Shown here: piece after piece, positions 47,177-58,852 of the stretch
Numbering within the stretch: position 1 is the first letter of the stretch
How the letters are laid out: every line of letters starts with the position of its first letter
NCBI GenBank assembly: GCA_026874595.1
Contig: CM049313.1
Span: 70,798,659-70,862,658, forward strand
DNA: 64,000 bases
From: Sipunculus nudus
Taxonomy: Eukaryota; Annelida; Sipuncula; Golfingiida; Sipunculidae
Direction: 5' to 3'
The notes under the pieces: model-generated
What the model saw: the letters and a program-made list of their open reading frames with translations, nothing else
The model's database searches: none
What the model was told of the DNA's origin: nothing
Program-made: the position numbers and the translations under genes

Positions 47177-47269
47177 ATGAACTACAGTGGAGCTGGCTCG
47201 AGCCATGTCGGCTCAAGTTCCAAATCCAAGAAAGGAAAACAGCAGCCAGGACAACCCGTAGACCTCGAG
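47177..47269 (+). CDS. Candidate first coding exon (plus strand), 31 codons
   Basis: ATG at 47177 with A at -3 opens 31 codons that end at a good donor, CTCGAG|GTAGGT (47269/47270), in phase 0. The peptide is a typical disordered N-terminus: MNYSGAGSSHVGSSS, then a basic SKSKKGK stretch, then Gln/Pro-rich QQPGQPVDLE. The codon use is clearly coding-like, and the sequence turns AT-rich right after the donor. A TATA-like string lies about 95 bp upstream. I cannot name the protein. Of the plus-strand first-exon candidates this is the most convincing. Confidence 0.45.
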
Positions 47270-47279
47270 GTAGGTGTTT

Positions 47280-47900
47280 GTATGCCTAATGTGTATGGTG
47301 AATGGTGAATGTAAAGTTGTAGTTAAAATTCGACTGATATACAGATTTTATGTGAATTTGTTAAAAAAAAAGAACTGTGTGTATATTCAACCCTATTATG
47401 CCCTTATTCAATTTAATATTTGAAGCAAATAAATAATATGTCAACTTGCTTTAGGGTAATCTCTAAAACATTGATGTGGATTTTACCCAATGGAGCCTTA
47501 TTTTGCATAAGTCAACCCCTGAGGTAGGTTTACATGTGCAACTCTAATTCATGAAAAACCGCCTGAGCAAAAGCTTATGGGGCGTATATTTCTACGGAGT
47601 TTTCGTTTAGATGTTTGTATACCAAAACCATATCAAACACAGCTAAACGTTGACTCTACTAAAAACTCTACAGAACAGTGGTTTTAACAAACCTGCAGAA
47701 CTAGTTAATCTGTACAAAACATTGATCACGCTGACCTGCGACCATATCTGTGAGTACTTCAATCTGAGAATTATCTTGAAGTTCCGGTAAAAATTACAAT
47801 TGATGTAACCTGTGTCAAACCTAGATGTAAAACCAGGGGCGGGTAGAGGATTTAAAGCGGGCTCATATAAAGAGGCCACGAAGATATAGAGGCGCGGGGC
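47280..47900. other. Gene-free stretch
   Basis: Probable start of an intron if the exon at 47.18 kb is real. Nothing else recognised. Confidence 0.35.
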
Positions 47901-47905
47901 AAAGT

Positions 47906-48027
47906 GGAGAGAGAGAGTGAGAGAGAGAGAGAGAGAGGGGGGGGGGGGGAGGGTGTCAGAAACGTAGAAACATTTTTAAATTTTAGACTCTTATCGTCCA
48001 ATATGAGTTATTTTAAAAACATTTGTA

Positions 48028-48122
<95 letters not shown>

Positions 48123-48200
48123 GGGGGGGTTAGAAACGTTAAAGCTTTTAAAGTTTTAGACTTTAATCGTCAAATCTGGGTTATTTTAAAAACATTTGTA

Positions 48201-48286
<86 letters not shown>

Positions 48287-48380
48287 GAGAGAGAAAGAGA
48301 GGGGGGGGGTTAGAAACGTTAAAGCTTTTAAAGTTTTAGACTTTAATCGTCAAATCTGGGTTATTTTAACAACATTTGTA
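47906..48380 (+). repeat. Three tandem units of about 145-175 bp, each (GA)n - spacer - (TA)n
   Basis: Each unit has a GA tract, a G run, AGAAACGT, TTTTAAA.TTTTAGACT, ATCGTC.AAT, GTTATTTTAA.AACATTTGTAT, then a TA tract. Units are 47906-48064, 48065-48237 and 48238-48380 (the last without TA). Units 2 and 3 are nearly identical, so the expansion is recent. Confidence 0.9.
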
Positions 48381-48389
48381 TATGTTTTT

Positions 48390-49200
48390 CGATAATAAGC
48401 CTCGAAAACGTCGGATGAAACAAGTATTGATTAATGTTCGTATACAACCATTTTCTTTACGGTTTCATGTCAGTCAGCGAGATATTGCACGACATATTTA
48501 GTATATAAAATATATAATATTTCTATATCTGTTGCCAATCAAACACTACACCCTTAGTAGGGTTTAAATATATTTTTAGCACAAAAGTACGCTACCGCAA
48601 ACTGAACGCTGTTCAAAATGAACCGAATAATAAACAGGATTTTAATATTTTTTGCCCTAAGACAAGATTGACAGCGATATCAGACATGATTTGCCAGTTG
48701 TGTAATTGAGATTAATTGACAAATTATGTTCGTATCCACGTCATGATCGGAGTGAAGCCACTCGGCAGTCTGTGCCATCTGAGAACTGTCCCCGATGCGG
48801 GGTTCCGCGTAGGTAAAGATGTCCGTCACGAATTGGTGACGGTGATTTACAGGCGCTGTCTGTACGCTTATCATCAATATTATATAGGGTCCATCATGCA
48901 CAGACCGCCAAGCAGACATGCTTTGTTGAAGAAAAATTCAACAAACAAAGCTGAAACCCTGAGTTATACAGTCCCGACATGTAGACAGGTCGGCCATCTA
49001 TAAGATGTTTGTTTTTACCCCATATACTAATACCGTAATAGCGTCCTCTAGGAAATAAGTGAAGGACCGGCTAATGCATATGTAAATCTAATACACTGAC
49101 TCTTGAGGCCAAACGTCGTCTCCTTTGGAGAAACTTCGCCTCTCTGTGTTATACAAGTCAGTATTGCTGACACAGCAGACTTCGAGGCTGTCCTTATACA
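48390..49200. other. No supported gene
   Basis: A G+C-richer patch at 48720-49003 is open on both strands (95 codons plus, 79 minus) without clear splice sites. Undecided between exon, regulatory DNA and chance. Confidence 0.25.
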
Positions 49201-49211
49201 CATTGGCTGAA

Positions 49212-49385
49212 AGAAACGCCAGAGACGCGGTGTTGCTAAAAAGCCAGAGACGCACTGCTAGAAAAACGCCAGAGATTCGCTGCTGCTAAAAAGCCGGAGA
49301 CGCACTACTGAAATTAACGCCAAAGACGCGCTGCTTCTAAAAAGTCAGGGAGGCACTGCTGGAAACACACTAGAGACGCGCTGCG
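49212..49385 (+). repeat. Minisatellite of alternating 25-bp monomers
   Basis: Seven monomers of GCCAGAGACGC + 14 bp. They alternate between an A type ending GCTGCTGCTAAAAA and a B type ending ACTGCTGGAAAAAC, giving a 50-51 bp higher-order period (A-B-A-B-A-B-A). Confidence 0.85.
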
Positions 49386-49520
49386 TTTCTTGCTGTACCG
49401 TGGCTGTTTGACCCGTATGGTCGGCTCATAGCCCAAAGTACGTTATAAATCTGACATATCCGCCAGAGACTGGCATGAGCATTTATTAGATTAGACAGGC
49501 ACAGTTGAGCCATTAAGTAT

Positions 49521-49663
49521 CAGAAGCGGATCCAGGGGAAGGGGGGGCCAGGGGGTCCGGACCCCCCCCCCCTTTTTCAGACCTGAGGACCTTTTTTTTT
49601 AGGGTTCACATTTGTCCCCCTGGGTTGGACCCCCCCTTTTCCTAAATTCTGGATCCCCCCCTA
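49521..49663. mobile_element. MITE-like family B, copy 3 (compact hairpin form)
   Basis: CAGAAGCGGATCCAGG at the left and CTGGATCCCCCCCTAAG at the right form inverted ends. GGGGGTCCGGACCCCCC in the middle is itself palindromic. Confidence 0.7.
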
Positions 49664-49669
49664 AGTATA

Positions 49670-50475
49670 GATGATGACTGAGTTAAACTGCTAAAAAGTT
49701 ATTGTAAAGATGTAGCCCTACATTCTGTAAAGCACGGGTTACTAACTGATATTTCGATTAGATAAAATATACGAAAAATGAATACCAAGATTGTATTTAA
49801 GCTTGCTGCGGGTAACCCGAAAATTTTCCACGACATTATTTCCGTTGTATATTGGTTTTTTATTACAACTTCTTGTTTTACATAAAGAAATGTTGCTCGT
49901 TATTGACATTACCTTGGACCCCGCATTTTAAATATTAAAATAACCGGCTTCCGAACAGAATTGGTCAACCCTTTTACAACAAGCAAAACAAGGATTTTTT
50001 TATACATATTTTATTAGGCCAAAGCAATACCTGCTTGTGACGAGGGCAAAAAATGCCGATAATAGCAGGATTTTGTGTTACAGAGGTGTCTTTACTTTCC
50101 CGTTTTATAGTTAATTCAAGGTAAAACGTCTTAGGCAACTATATTAAAATTAAATAAAAAAGAATGAACTTTCTCTCGCAGTACTTTGCATTTAACATTT
50201 TTTTTATTTGCATTTAACTTTTAAGATCTATCTGTTTTATTATGAGAGGGTTTACACTCCCTTTGGAGGTCTGAAACTTTCGTTTCAATTTAAACAGTGT
50301 ATTAATTAATTTCACATTTTATATGCAGTTACTTCTAAGAGTGTTTTTTTTTTTAATTCTACAAAACTTAATTGAACTGATATCTAAATCATCTTCTGTA
50401 ACCAGTCTACAAAAATATGCATCTCCTTGTGCACTTACAAACGGTGATTATAGTTTCTCTCCCCCTTTACCTTAA
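49670..50475. other. Gene-free AT-rich stretch
   Basis: No exon or repeat recognised. Confidence 0.45.
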
Positions 50476-50480
50476 GCGAA

Positions 50481-50704
50481 CAGGGGCGGATCCGGGATTC
50501 AGGAAAAGGAGGGGTCCAACCAAAGAGGACTAATGACAAAACCGAAAGAATGTCCCCAGGTCTAGAAAAGGAGCTTGTAGAGGGGGTCCAGGCGGCAAAT
50601 ATTGGTCTGAAACCCTTACAAAAAAAAAAAAAGATTGCAGCGGCTAAAAAAAAAAAAAAAAGGGGGGGAGGGGGTCCAAGCCCCTGGACATCCCACCCGC
50701 ACCC
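50481..50704 (+). mobile_element. MITE-like family B, copy 4
   Basis: Starts CAGGGGCGGATCCGGGATTC and holds GGGTCCAACCAAAGAGGAC, GGTCTGAAACCCTT and a poly-A/G stretch, ending near GGGGGTCCAAGCCCCTGGA. Open frames across it on both strands are a by-product of its composition. Confidence 0.65.
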
Positions 50705-50709
50705 GACTA

Positions 50710-51440
50710 CGGGAGTGCTAGTTGCAGTAGTAACTCGTATCAACTGGATATGGCACTCGTACTTCAATATTTGGCATTGTGTGACGTCTTGCACGTGGAG
50801 AGTCATCGGGTGTTCCCTGATAAACAATTATAGTTATATTATAACATACTCTCCTCAAACAGCGATGTTGCGGTGCTTACACCGCAAATTATTATATAAG
50901 TCTCGTTTAACATGTAATGAGAAAAAAATTAAGTGGGTATATTGTTTACAGTCTTCATATCTCTCCATACACGAATAAATTTATCATGCATCAAGTATTG
51001 AGTAGACAGATATGTCTAAATAATGTCATAACACAGTGAATGCAGAACCATTGTCTCGCCGCTAGTACAGTGTTTAAGACTTAAGCTCAACATGTACATA
51101 TATCTGTTTATTTTAGATCTTTAATATCACTTATCTTCACTTTGTGATTATTAAAAAAACTAATTACCAAATAGGTTTTCCTCCGGGTCACTTTACGATT
51201 GAAGCAATCACTAATCTGCATAATATTAATTCCTTCACACATTTTTGTTTTAGTTGGGACTTTCACTAATTGCCATATCGTCCCATTCGTGATCAATTTA
51301 CGAATCATTTTGCCTTTGTTAATTGGCCAATCTACAATAGTAAATCTGTTTGAGATACAGAAATAAAAGAAAACAAAGAGAATTACAGATCTTGTTTCGA
51401 ATTATTATATTTGCGTCTTTAGTAGGAGACTATCGTATTC
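50710..51440. other. Gene-free stretch
   Basis: No supported exon. Confidence 0.4.
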
Positions 51441-51442
51441 AC

Positions 51443-51740
51443 CACCGTCAAGTGTAGCGATTTTAGATTACCCCCGCTTCGGATTACCCCCGGGGTAACT
51501 TGAAGTCGATTTCAGATATACCCCATTTCAGATTAACACTTCAAAACGATTGTTTTTCTATGATTACTTACTGAAAACTCATATAATTTCTTTCTTCTTG
51601 ATTTCCCAAATTATTTTAAATATTTGTATATCTGTTACCATGTAATGTGCAATGCGCTTTGGGGTTATTGTATGTAATGCGCATGCGATTTCAGATAACT
51701 GGTATCTTGAAATGGGGTAACCTGGCGTCTTTATGCCGGG
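51443..51740. mobile_element. 0.3-kb relative of the 2.6-kb TIR element
   Basis: Left end AGTGTAGCGATTTTAGATTA then CCCCC; right end GGGGTAACCTGGCGTCTTTATGCCGG. The subterminal motifs TTTCAGAT.TACCCC and GGGGTAAC.TGAA match those at 10.6 and 13.1 kb. The interior begins with a TATGATTACTTA-like stretch also found near 10.79 kb. Confidence 0.6.
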
Positions 51741-51749
51741 ACCTATCCA

Positions 51750-52355
51750 ACCAGTTAGTCATAAAATTGGAAGGGTCAAGTTAATTAGTGAGCTTATACC
51801 ACCGGGCGTTATCACATTCTCAGAACACCCTTCAGCTTACAGCTTGAAGTTTGGTGGACATTTAATTTCATTTCCCAAAGACCACATTTAAATATTCAGT
51901 TCTCCCTTCCCAGTAAGAGACTTTGGCAATCAAGAACGCAGGACCTCCTGACTAAAACATCAAGTGCTCCTAAACCCGTTTGGTGAAGAGAAAGTTGTGG
52001 AGTTATTCTCATAATAAAGACGCGTCGACGTGTCCTAAATGTGCTGCTGGAAATAAAAGGCAATGGGCGAAGCGAACTGATGGTAGTTTTGTATTGCCTG
52101 TACCTGTTCTCAAGATAAGGACAAAACATTGAGGTCAATTAAGGGCAGTCGCCAGTCCTGCGCCAGACGTTTGCAATAAACTTCCGGAACACATCAAACG
52201 CAAGACATTATTAATGCATTTAAAGCCTAATCAAAAACACATTTATTTATAACTGCTTATCATATGTAGTTTATATACCAATCATAAAAATATGTTACTG
52301 TCATCACTTTATATATTATTTAATTTTAGTCTCTTTTTATATCAGGTCATAATCT
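51750..52355. other. No supported gene
   Basis: An 80-codon minus frame (51896-52138) in balanced-composition DNA, without splice signals. Confidence 0.3.
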
Positions 52356-52361
52356 TATTAC

Positions 52362-52600
52362 GGGGGCCTGGGCAGCTGAGTGGTAAAACTCTCGGGCTTC
52401 TCCGCTGCGACCCGGGTTCGATTCCCGGCGTGGCTATGAGGGTAGGTTGTAGTGGCCGGCCCTAAGTCGGTGATTTCTCCGGGTCCTCTCCGGTTTCCTC
52501 GGTCCTTAGCGACTACCATGCGCCAACATCTGAGCCATGGAGAGTGCCTCGTATTAGTTATTAAAACTAGTGGTACATTCCATGTAAAATAAATTAAGTT
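52362..52600 (+). mobile_element. tRNA-derived SINE of a second family
   Basis: GGCAGCTGAGTGGTAAAACT resembles a tRNA D-arm/A-box, and GGTTCGATTCC (52415-52425) is a perfect B-box. The body has GGCCGGCCCTAAGTCGGTGA, TCTCCGGGTCCTCTCCGGTT and TCCTCGGTCC, a pyrimidine-rich central motif of a kind known from broadly distributed invertebrate SINE superfamilies. It differs from the SINEs at 33.9 and 56.7 kb. The 3' boundary is approximate. Confidence 0.8.
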
Positions 52601-52609
52601 TATATTATT

Positions 52610-55520
52610 ATATTCTGATTTTATTTATTATTATTCGTTTCGGGATCATGTAAATTTTATACAAGTTGTTCATGTTTTATTGTAGCGCTATATAATTTTA
52701 ATAAACTAACATTATTATTGTAGTTTAAAGGACTTCTACCGAAGGTTGTTGTGCGAAAACTAGCCAAACCGGGCTAAAACATTGAAACCTTATAGTATTT
52801 TGTGTCAAATTATTGAATATTCGAATTTTATGTTTTAAATTGTGACATTTAATCATGTACGTAAATGATACACCCAAGTTTGTTGGCGCCATCAATAGGA
52901 TTCTCATGTGAGGGTTTACATTGACACCCACGGTACTGCCATGTCAGGTCACAGGTGAGGATATAGGATTTTAATTTAGGAGGATGTCCATAAAGCGAGG
53001 CCTGGGGGTGGGGGATGAAACGGAAGGTAGCGGTGTAGATTTGTCTTTAATTAAGGCTGAAATGACGCAGTATAAAGTAGCTTAAAACTGTTAAAAAATC
53101 AAAATGCGACACCGTTTTTCGCTATAAGGCGTTTATTGTTTGACTTTGCATATTTTAGGTCAAAATGGGGGAACAAGCCCCCAGCGCCCCCTTCGCCACC
53201 ATCCCAAGGACCATTTGGAATTTATGGTTCTGGTAGTATGTAGAAATTTGGGTAAATTTTGGGCAAATGCCCGTCAACTGGTGCCTGCTTTAAATTGCTA
53301 TACGAGGTAGTTTTATCTTGAATCAAGGTTGATCACGTTTCTGGTATCAAACCTCAGCATCAGTCTCAGAATAGGGGAACATTGTACTGGTATGTCGCGT
53401 GTACAGTATATAATATAGGCCAGAATTCTTCCAGTCGTTTATCAGGTTTATCCTTGTATTTATCTGTAAGAGACTATCGTAGTTCCTCCATTACATCGTC
53501 GCTGCAGAGCTTCAAGTAAACTTTGTCAGGTTATATACCACCTTTAGAATTGTCTGCCCCATTACGCCTTCAGCATGCAGAAAGAGCATATATAAAAGCA
53601 GAAAGCACTTATATGCCTCGTGCGAGGTCTTAAAACACGGACTGATGGTCACTCCTTCTACTTACTAAGCTTGATTGTAGTACATGGGACCTGTACTGGG
53701 GTATTCCAGAATAACACATCCATTAAACACAAGTATAGGCAGTGGAGTAGGTACTTGAATTAACACAAAATTATTTATATATATATATTAATATATATAT
53801 GTGTGTGTGTAAATATACTATAATCTTTGATTATCTGGCACAATATGCCATTAACCTGAACAATCCCTATGGTTTATACGCTGATTGTGTTCAATTTTAT
53901 TAAATTGTTACACGACAACGCTTTCCGAAGCACCTGGCGCTCCATCCAATGAGTGTATATATTGAACGTCTGTTCAAATAAAACAACATGAAACCAGCTG
54001 GTAACGCTCATTTCCATAATGATCCACCTGTAATAGTTAAACTCGTACTGTTGTGGTATGTTTAATGATACGGCGGGCCTCGCGGAGTATAATGGAATAA
54101 TATGACCAACAGAATGCGGGATTCCTGGTTATACGCAGTGCCCGCATAACGCTCATCAGATTTGAATAAAATATAACTCTAACATTTTTACATATCAAAC
54201 AAAACAAAGACAGGCGTACAAACAGACTCATGTAACACAAAGACGTATAGCAACTCATAAATAGTCATTCAGGGTTCGACAACGCCCAGGGCTCCAAAAC
54301 ACCCGCCACCCTGACTGAGCGACAATACCAGAACTTTATTTGAGAAATCATATGGAAACCATCATGGCCACCGATTATATTTCTTTTTAATGTGTCCTTT
54401 TAATGACGGCAATAAATGTACATATTTTTTGTTGGCCTACACGAAGGTTCAATCGTTCCCAATCATTTTTTAAAGATTGTTAAAGAAGATTTACTGACAA
54501 GAAACGCTTGAGATCTAAGAAATAATCTCCTTGACCAAACTCTTTTGGCCCCAGCTGCTCAACTGGCAAAATTATGCAAGGGTGTGGTATGTATATGTGT
54601 CGGACTCAGATAATCCGTTGTATGCACGCACAGCAGCACACCGGGATCAGCAAATGAAAACGTTGAAATAGCCGTTAAAATGAAGAAACCACTTATCCTG
54701 TTGCCACACGAGCTTATTAAAATAGCGTTCAGGTTGAACTGTCATCACAAATATACCAGGTACAAGGTTTACTAAAGCATGTGAACTTGATAAGATAAAA
54801 AAACACACGCGTGATGGGTACAGCCGATTGTTATGCAAATAGACAATGCTTCTTTAATAGACCAGATATACAACTGCCCCATGCAATGGTACGGGAAGAC
54901 GCAGGATACGTCACTTCTTAACCGTTTATATTTGCCAATTAATGTCCAAAATTTCCGCCCTGAAAATAAAAAAGACACATAATACAGAAGGCAGAAGGTC
55001 AGTAACACACGGAAGAAAAAGTAACCCCAGATCAACCCGGTAACAACAGCCACGCCAATAGGATCGAGGGATGGTAAGTCGTAATGGCATCTGGTTCTTC
55101 CAGATTAGCGAGTCTCTCTAGAACATAACATGCATGTCACCGCCGGGAAGACGACAATGACAACGACCTTAGGTCACGGCTGGCTTCGGCACGCTCCTCA
55201 ACCATGCCGGAATCATACTTTCAGACATGGTGTCACACAAAGTCCATAGATTCACAGCATGTCTTTTTTATATGATATTACACAGACCTATTAATGTGAA
55301 ACAATATAACGTAGATTATTTAGCTTAAACATTTAGAATTGCGTCCTCATATATTAATATAGCAGTCATTGTGTTGAAACACAGCACGTAAAGCATATTG
55401 CAAACCGTATCGATGAAGCGTATCGGTTTTCCTTTTATGAAAATATTTAATAAAAATGTTAATTTTTTTTCATGACTTGTCATAAGGCGTCTTTCCGAAG
55501 GGTGGTGCAGACGATTGCGT
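52610..55520. other. Gene-free stretch
   Basis: Holds a short imperfect TA/GT microsatellite (about 53775-53810) and scattered minus-strand frames of 60-93 codons (for example 54772-55053, hydrophobic) without splice signals. Confidence 0.4.
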
Positions 55521-55524
55521 CTAA

Positions 55525-55915
55525 AATACAATAACGTCTATATGATCAGCGTTCATTTTTATTCGCACGATATACAAAATATGATGTAAAACATCACATT
55601 AGTATTGAAAAATGTTTTATTATATTAGGTCTCGAATCTAAGTAAACAATATACGGAGGCGTCTATAATACGATGGTCTCTAAGACATTTTTGTTAGCAT
55701 CCATCTTCAATCAAACGATATACAAACTTAAAGGAAATATATAAAATATACAAACGCGGCTATATATATCTTGTATTTAGGCGTATTAATGAAGGGTGTA
55801 TAGGCTTATTATACGAAGGCGTCTATATGATCAGCGTCCACTTTAATGGCGTCCAAATGAACATCGTCCAGATGATACAATGGCGTCTATCTGAACAGCG
55901 TCCATCTGAGATGAT
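55525..55915. repeat. Dispersed short repeats with GGCGTCTATATGATCAGCGT core
   Basis: ACGTCTATATGATCAGCGTT (about 55530) and GGCGTCTATATGATCAGCGT (about 55818) are near copies 288 bp apart. Shorter variants (GGCGTCTATAAT, GGCGTCCAAATGAACATCGT, GGCGTCTATCTGAACAGCGT) fill the right part. Confidence 0.6.
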
Positions 55916-55919
55916 CCCG

Positions 55920-56725
55920 ATATATCATTATATTTATACAGCCCTAGTACTAACCGTATCTGTATTACCCTTGCATGTGATAACCCATAAATAAATTTAA
56001 TTTTGAATTTTCGACAACTTACGATGTTGTGACTACAAATTCTCATACCCGGTACCTGCCAGACTACGTGAAACTCGGACAACCATTTGCGAATATCTTT
56101 GCCCCCCCCCCCACCATATTGTTTAGTCCCCGACATTTGGAAGATGACACCGAAGATATGATGGTGTTATTGATTTCCTGATATCAGGTAAGAAATCAAT
56201 TTCGTAAAGGGTAGTTAAGAATTCATAAGTGTAATATAATTTATAAATAATTTTTCAGAATTTATCATGTTTATCATACCATCAGAACTTGAGAAATGAT
56301 ACACCGTTTATTCCTGCCGTATGTCTATATCTTCTCGTTTCCCTGTGGTAATCACAAGAGCCTTGGGGTTTATGAGTTTATTGATATTTTTAACGATGGT
56401 TAAAGGGTAATTACTGAAGCAATCACAGGAGAAACGGTCAATCACCCAACCGGCCTCAGGGCACTCCCCTACTGGGAATGATGACTCGATCACAAAGCCG
56501 CGAGACAGCAACTGAACAACATAACCCGGTCAGATTTCACTTATCCGAATTAGGAAACATCTTCATGTTCCTGGCATTCATCCAGCATTCTAAGCATGTT
56601 TAGGGGGATCCACTTACTGTTCTCTGGCATAAACTGTGATGATTTGCTGTCATTTAAGGGAAAGGGTCAATACCCTCATCTCAATGACAAACAGTAAGCA
56701 CACCCTGTGATATCAAAGGGTGGGT
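55920..56725. other. Gene-free stretch
   Basis: Contains a TTGATTTCCTGATATCAG|GTAAGA string near 56188 that resembles a weak joined acceptor/donor. No coding exon. Confidence 0.3.
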
Positions 56726-56729
56726 TCCG

Positions 56730-57103
56730 CCGGCTTCTATGGCCTATCGGTAAAGCATAAGTTTTAAAGCAGGGAGATCGTGAGTTCGAATCTCAGCCGA
56801 GGCGGTTAGATTTCTCACGCTCGGATCCCACGCAGGGTGAGCGCTCCGAAGGCTTAAAGGGAAGGCTATTTCCTACGGCCGTGTTTCACTTTCAAACGAG
56901 TGCGCCTTTCGGGTGTTCCTCGATGGTATGAGCCGGCAATGGGAAAGAATACACACCCGGGGCCCGCAGGTGCAGTAGTTACCAAGCCGGTGTGACATCA
57001 GGATATATAAGGAGAGGAAGCGCGTTCTACTGCCCGGTCATGTAGTCCGAAACCGGATTGGAAGTTATAGAATTGAATTAAGCTAGCAATAAAAATATTA
57101 AAA
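56730..57103 (+). mobile_element. tRNA-derived SINE, copy 2
   Basis: Same family as 33863-34220. Head CCGGCTTCTATGGCCTATCG, A-box-like GGCCTATCGGTAAAGC, B-box GAGTTCGAATC, then the shared body and the 3' end TTAAGCTAGCAATAAAAA. It is better preserved in the B-box than copy 1. Confidence 0.85.
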
Positions 57104-57109
57104 AGTTGA

Positions 57110-58010
57110 ATGCCGAGGTCATTCGGGCTCCTTGTCTCTCCGACCCCGAACGACCTGCATACTTAACAAATTCCCAGATAGAATAGAATCTATCATATTT
57201 CTCACAATACTAAAGTGATTTAGAATTTAAATATAAATTTTCAGTATAAAGCTTTTATAGTAAAGGTATTTATCATTTATCGAGATCACCTTCTGCTTTC
57301 ATGTTGGTTTTCCCACCACCTGCGAACAGAGGGCGCAGTCTTACATCTGGCGACCTGAACTTCTTTAATAGTTGTTGAAAAAATGTTCTTTTAAGTGTCT
57401 TGAGGATCTTGATGTACTAAATGTCTTAATTTTTCTTATCTTCTATTTGTATTCGGATCAGGATGCAGGTCGGCGTCTGCTTTCTGTTGTTTCTGGTGAC
57501 ATCTATATTATCATGGATGGTGTCACTAAATCGCTGTCACGAAACTCTTCTGTTCCCACACACCGCTAAGTACGTTCTCGGTCCTGTAGTGTCGGGAACG
57601 ATGACAAGTGTGTCCTAAGGGGGCTAATTTGCTGTAGTCTCCCATTGATCCTGAGGAATAAGACATTCAGAAAATTTGCGAAGGGTCTATCGCAGCGCCA
57701 TCTGTCAGAAACTACGCCAGGTATCAAGCGTTCGAACAGGTCCCGTTGGGAGTCCCGCTTACCCGTCTAAATGCAAGAACTGGTTATATGTTAATAGTAT
57801 ATGCTGACAGTATGTGGAGAAATGTGTCATTTACAGAAGTACAAAAATTCTCGGTTTGTCTGATCTATTTGCCAAAAGTAGGCTTATCATTGCTAACATC
57901 TAAACCGCCGATCGTCAGTTAAACTGAATGCAGTGTATAGTTTCTTGAACATCTGTGAAAATCATAAGAAATATCAAATATTACGTAACACATGTAATCA
58001 TATATGTTAT
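57110..58010. other. No supported gene; contains a diverged repeat
   Basis: The block 57500-57720 is related to 45970-46215 (shared GTGTCAC, AACTCTTCTGT and GCAGCGCCATCTGTC). Otherwise nothing is recognised. Confidence 0.35.

Positions 58011-58013
<3 letters not shown>

Positions 58014-58077
<64 letters not shown>
58014..58077. repeat. (TA)32 microsatellite
   Basis: Uninterrupted TA tract. Confidence 0.97.
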
Positions 58078-58080
<3 letters not shown>

Positions 58081-58141
58081 AGGGTATACACAGAAAAGTG
58101 GTTCACTGGCATCTATAAAACAATGAACCAGCATGGCTATT

Positions 58142-58150
58142 CATACATAC

Positions 58151-58210
<60 letters not shown>
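58142..58210. repeat. (CATA)n(TA)n compound microsatellite
   Basis: About five CATA units passing into a TA tract. Confidence 0.95.
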
Positions 58211-58212
<2 letters not shown>

Positions 58213-58214
58213 AG

Positions 58215-58850
58215 CAATGCACGTTGAGAATACTTGAGTATAAATGTTGTAATTGCAAGGATCACCGTAACTAACAATACGTCCTGGAAAGGTGACATGA
58301 CAGTTTTATGGGGAATAGTTTCACTGTTTCCAGAATAAACCTTGCTTTGATAAGAATCATTCAGTTGTTTTCTGCATAACCTGGCCCTTGGTTAAAATGT
58401 CCAGATGATAGTGGAGCACGGCATGACGCCACTAGGCAGTGATCGATCCACGAAGTCACAGGACACTGGATCTGAAAGCTTAAACTGGCCATGCAGTATA
58501 CCTAACGAGGACACCATGGGCTAATTGACCCCAGTCGACCACGACCCCTGGCCGCTCGTGAGGTTACATATAGGCCAGACCCCCCGGGAAAGGGTTTATT
58601 GGCCCTGAGGTGGGCATGGTGCATGAATATTCCTTGACAATGAATGTTTTATCACTATTAAGAACTATATCTACCATAATCTCACTGTCATCCTACAGAC
58701 AAGGTCCTTATCATTTATTTGCGTGTTTACACATTTTTACTGGAAATAATCGGAAGGACACTGGACAACTGATCACATCTTACCTGGATGCTTGCTGATA
58801 ATAAAGAGCTTGGTTTGCTACCGGACGAATGGACATAGCCAGGTTAGGTA
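58215..58850. other. Gene-free stretch between microsatellite and minisatellite
   Basis: No exon or repeat family recognised. Confidence 0.4.
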
Positions 58851-58852
58851 AT

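Noticed and set aside
49212-49385. CRISPR-like array
   Set aside because: The repeats are contiguous 25-bp monomers without unique spacers, in eukaryotic-type DNA with no cas genes. It is a minisatellite.
50435-50978. Frames of 130-142 codons on both strands
   Set aside because: They cross a MITE with poly-A and poly-G runs that read as Lys, Gly or Phe/Pro stretches. No splice or domain support.
56160-56195. Second recursive-splice-like site (CTGATATCAG|GTAAGA)
   Set aside because: The pyrimidine tract is weak, the donor is not full consensus and no paired downstream donor lies at RS-exon distance.
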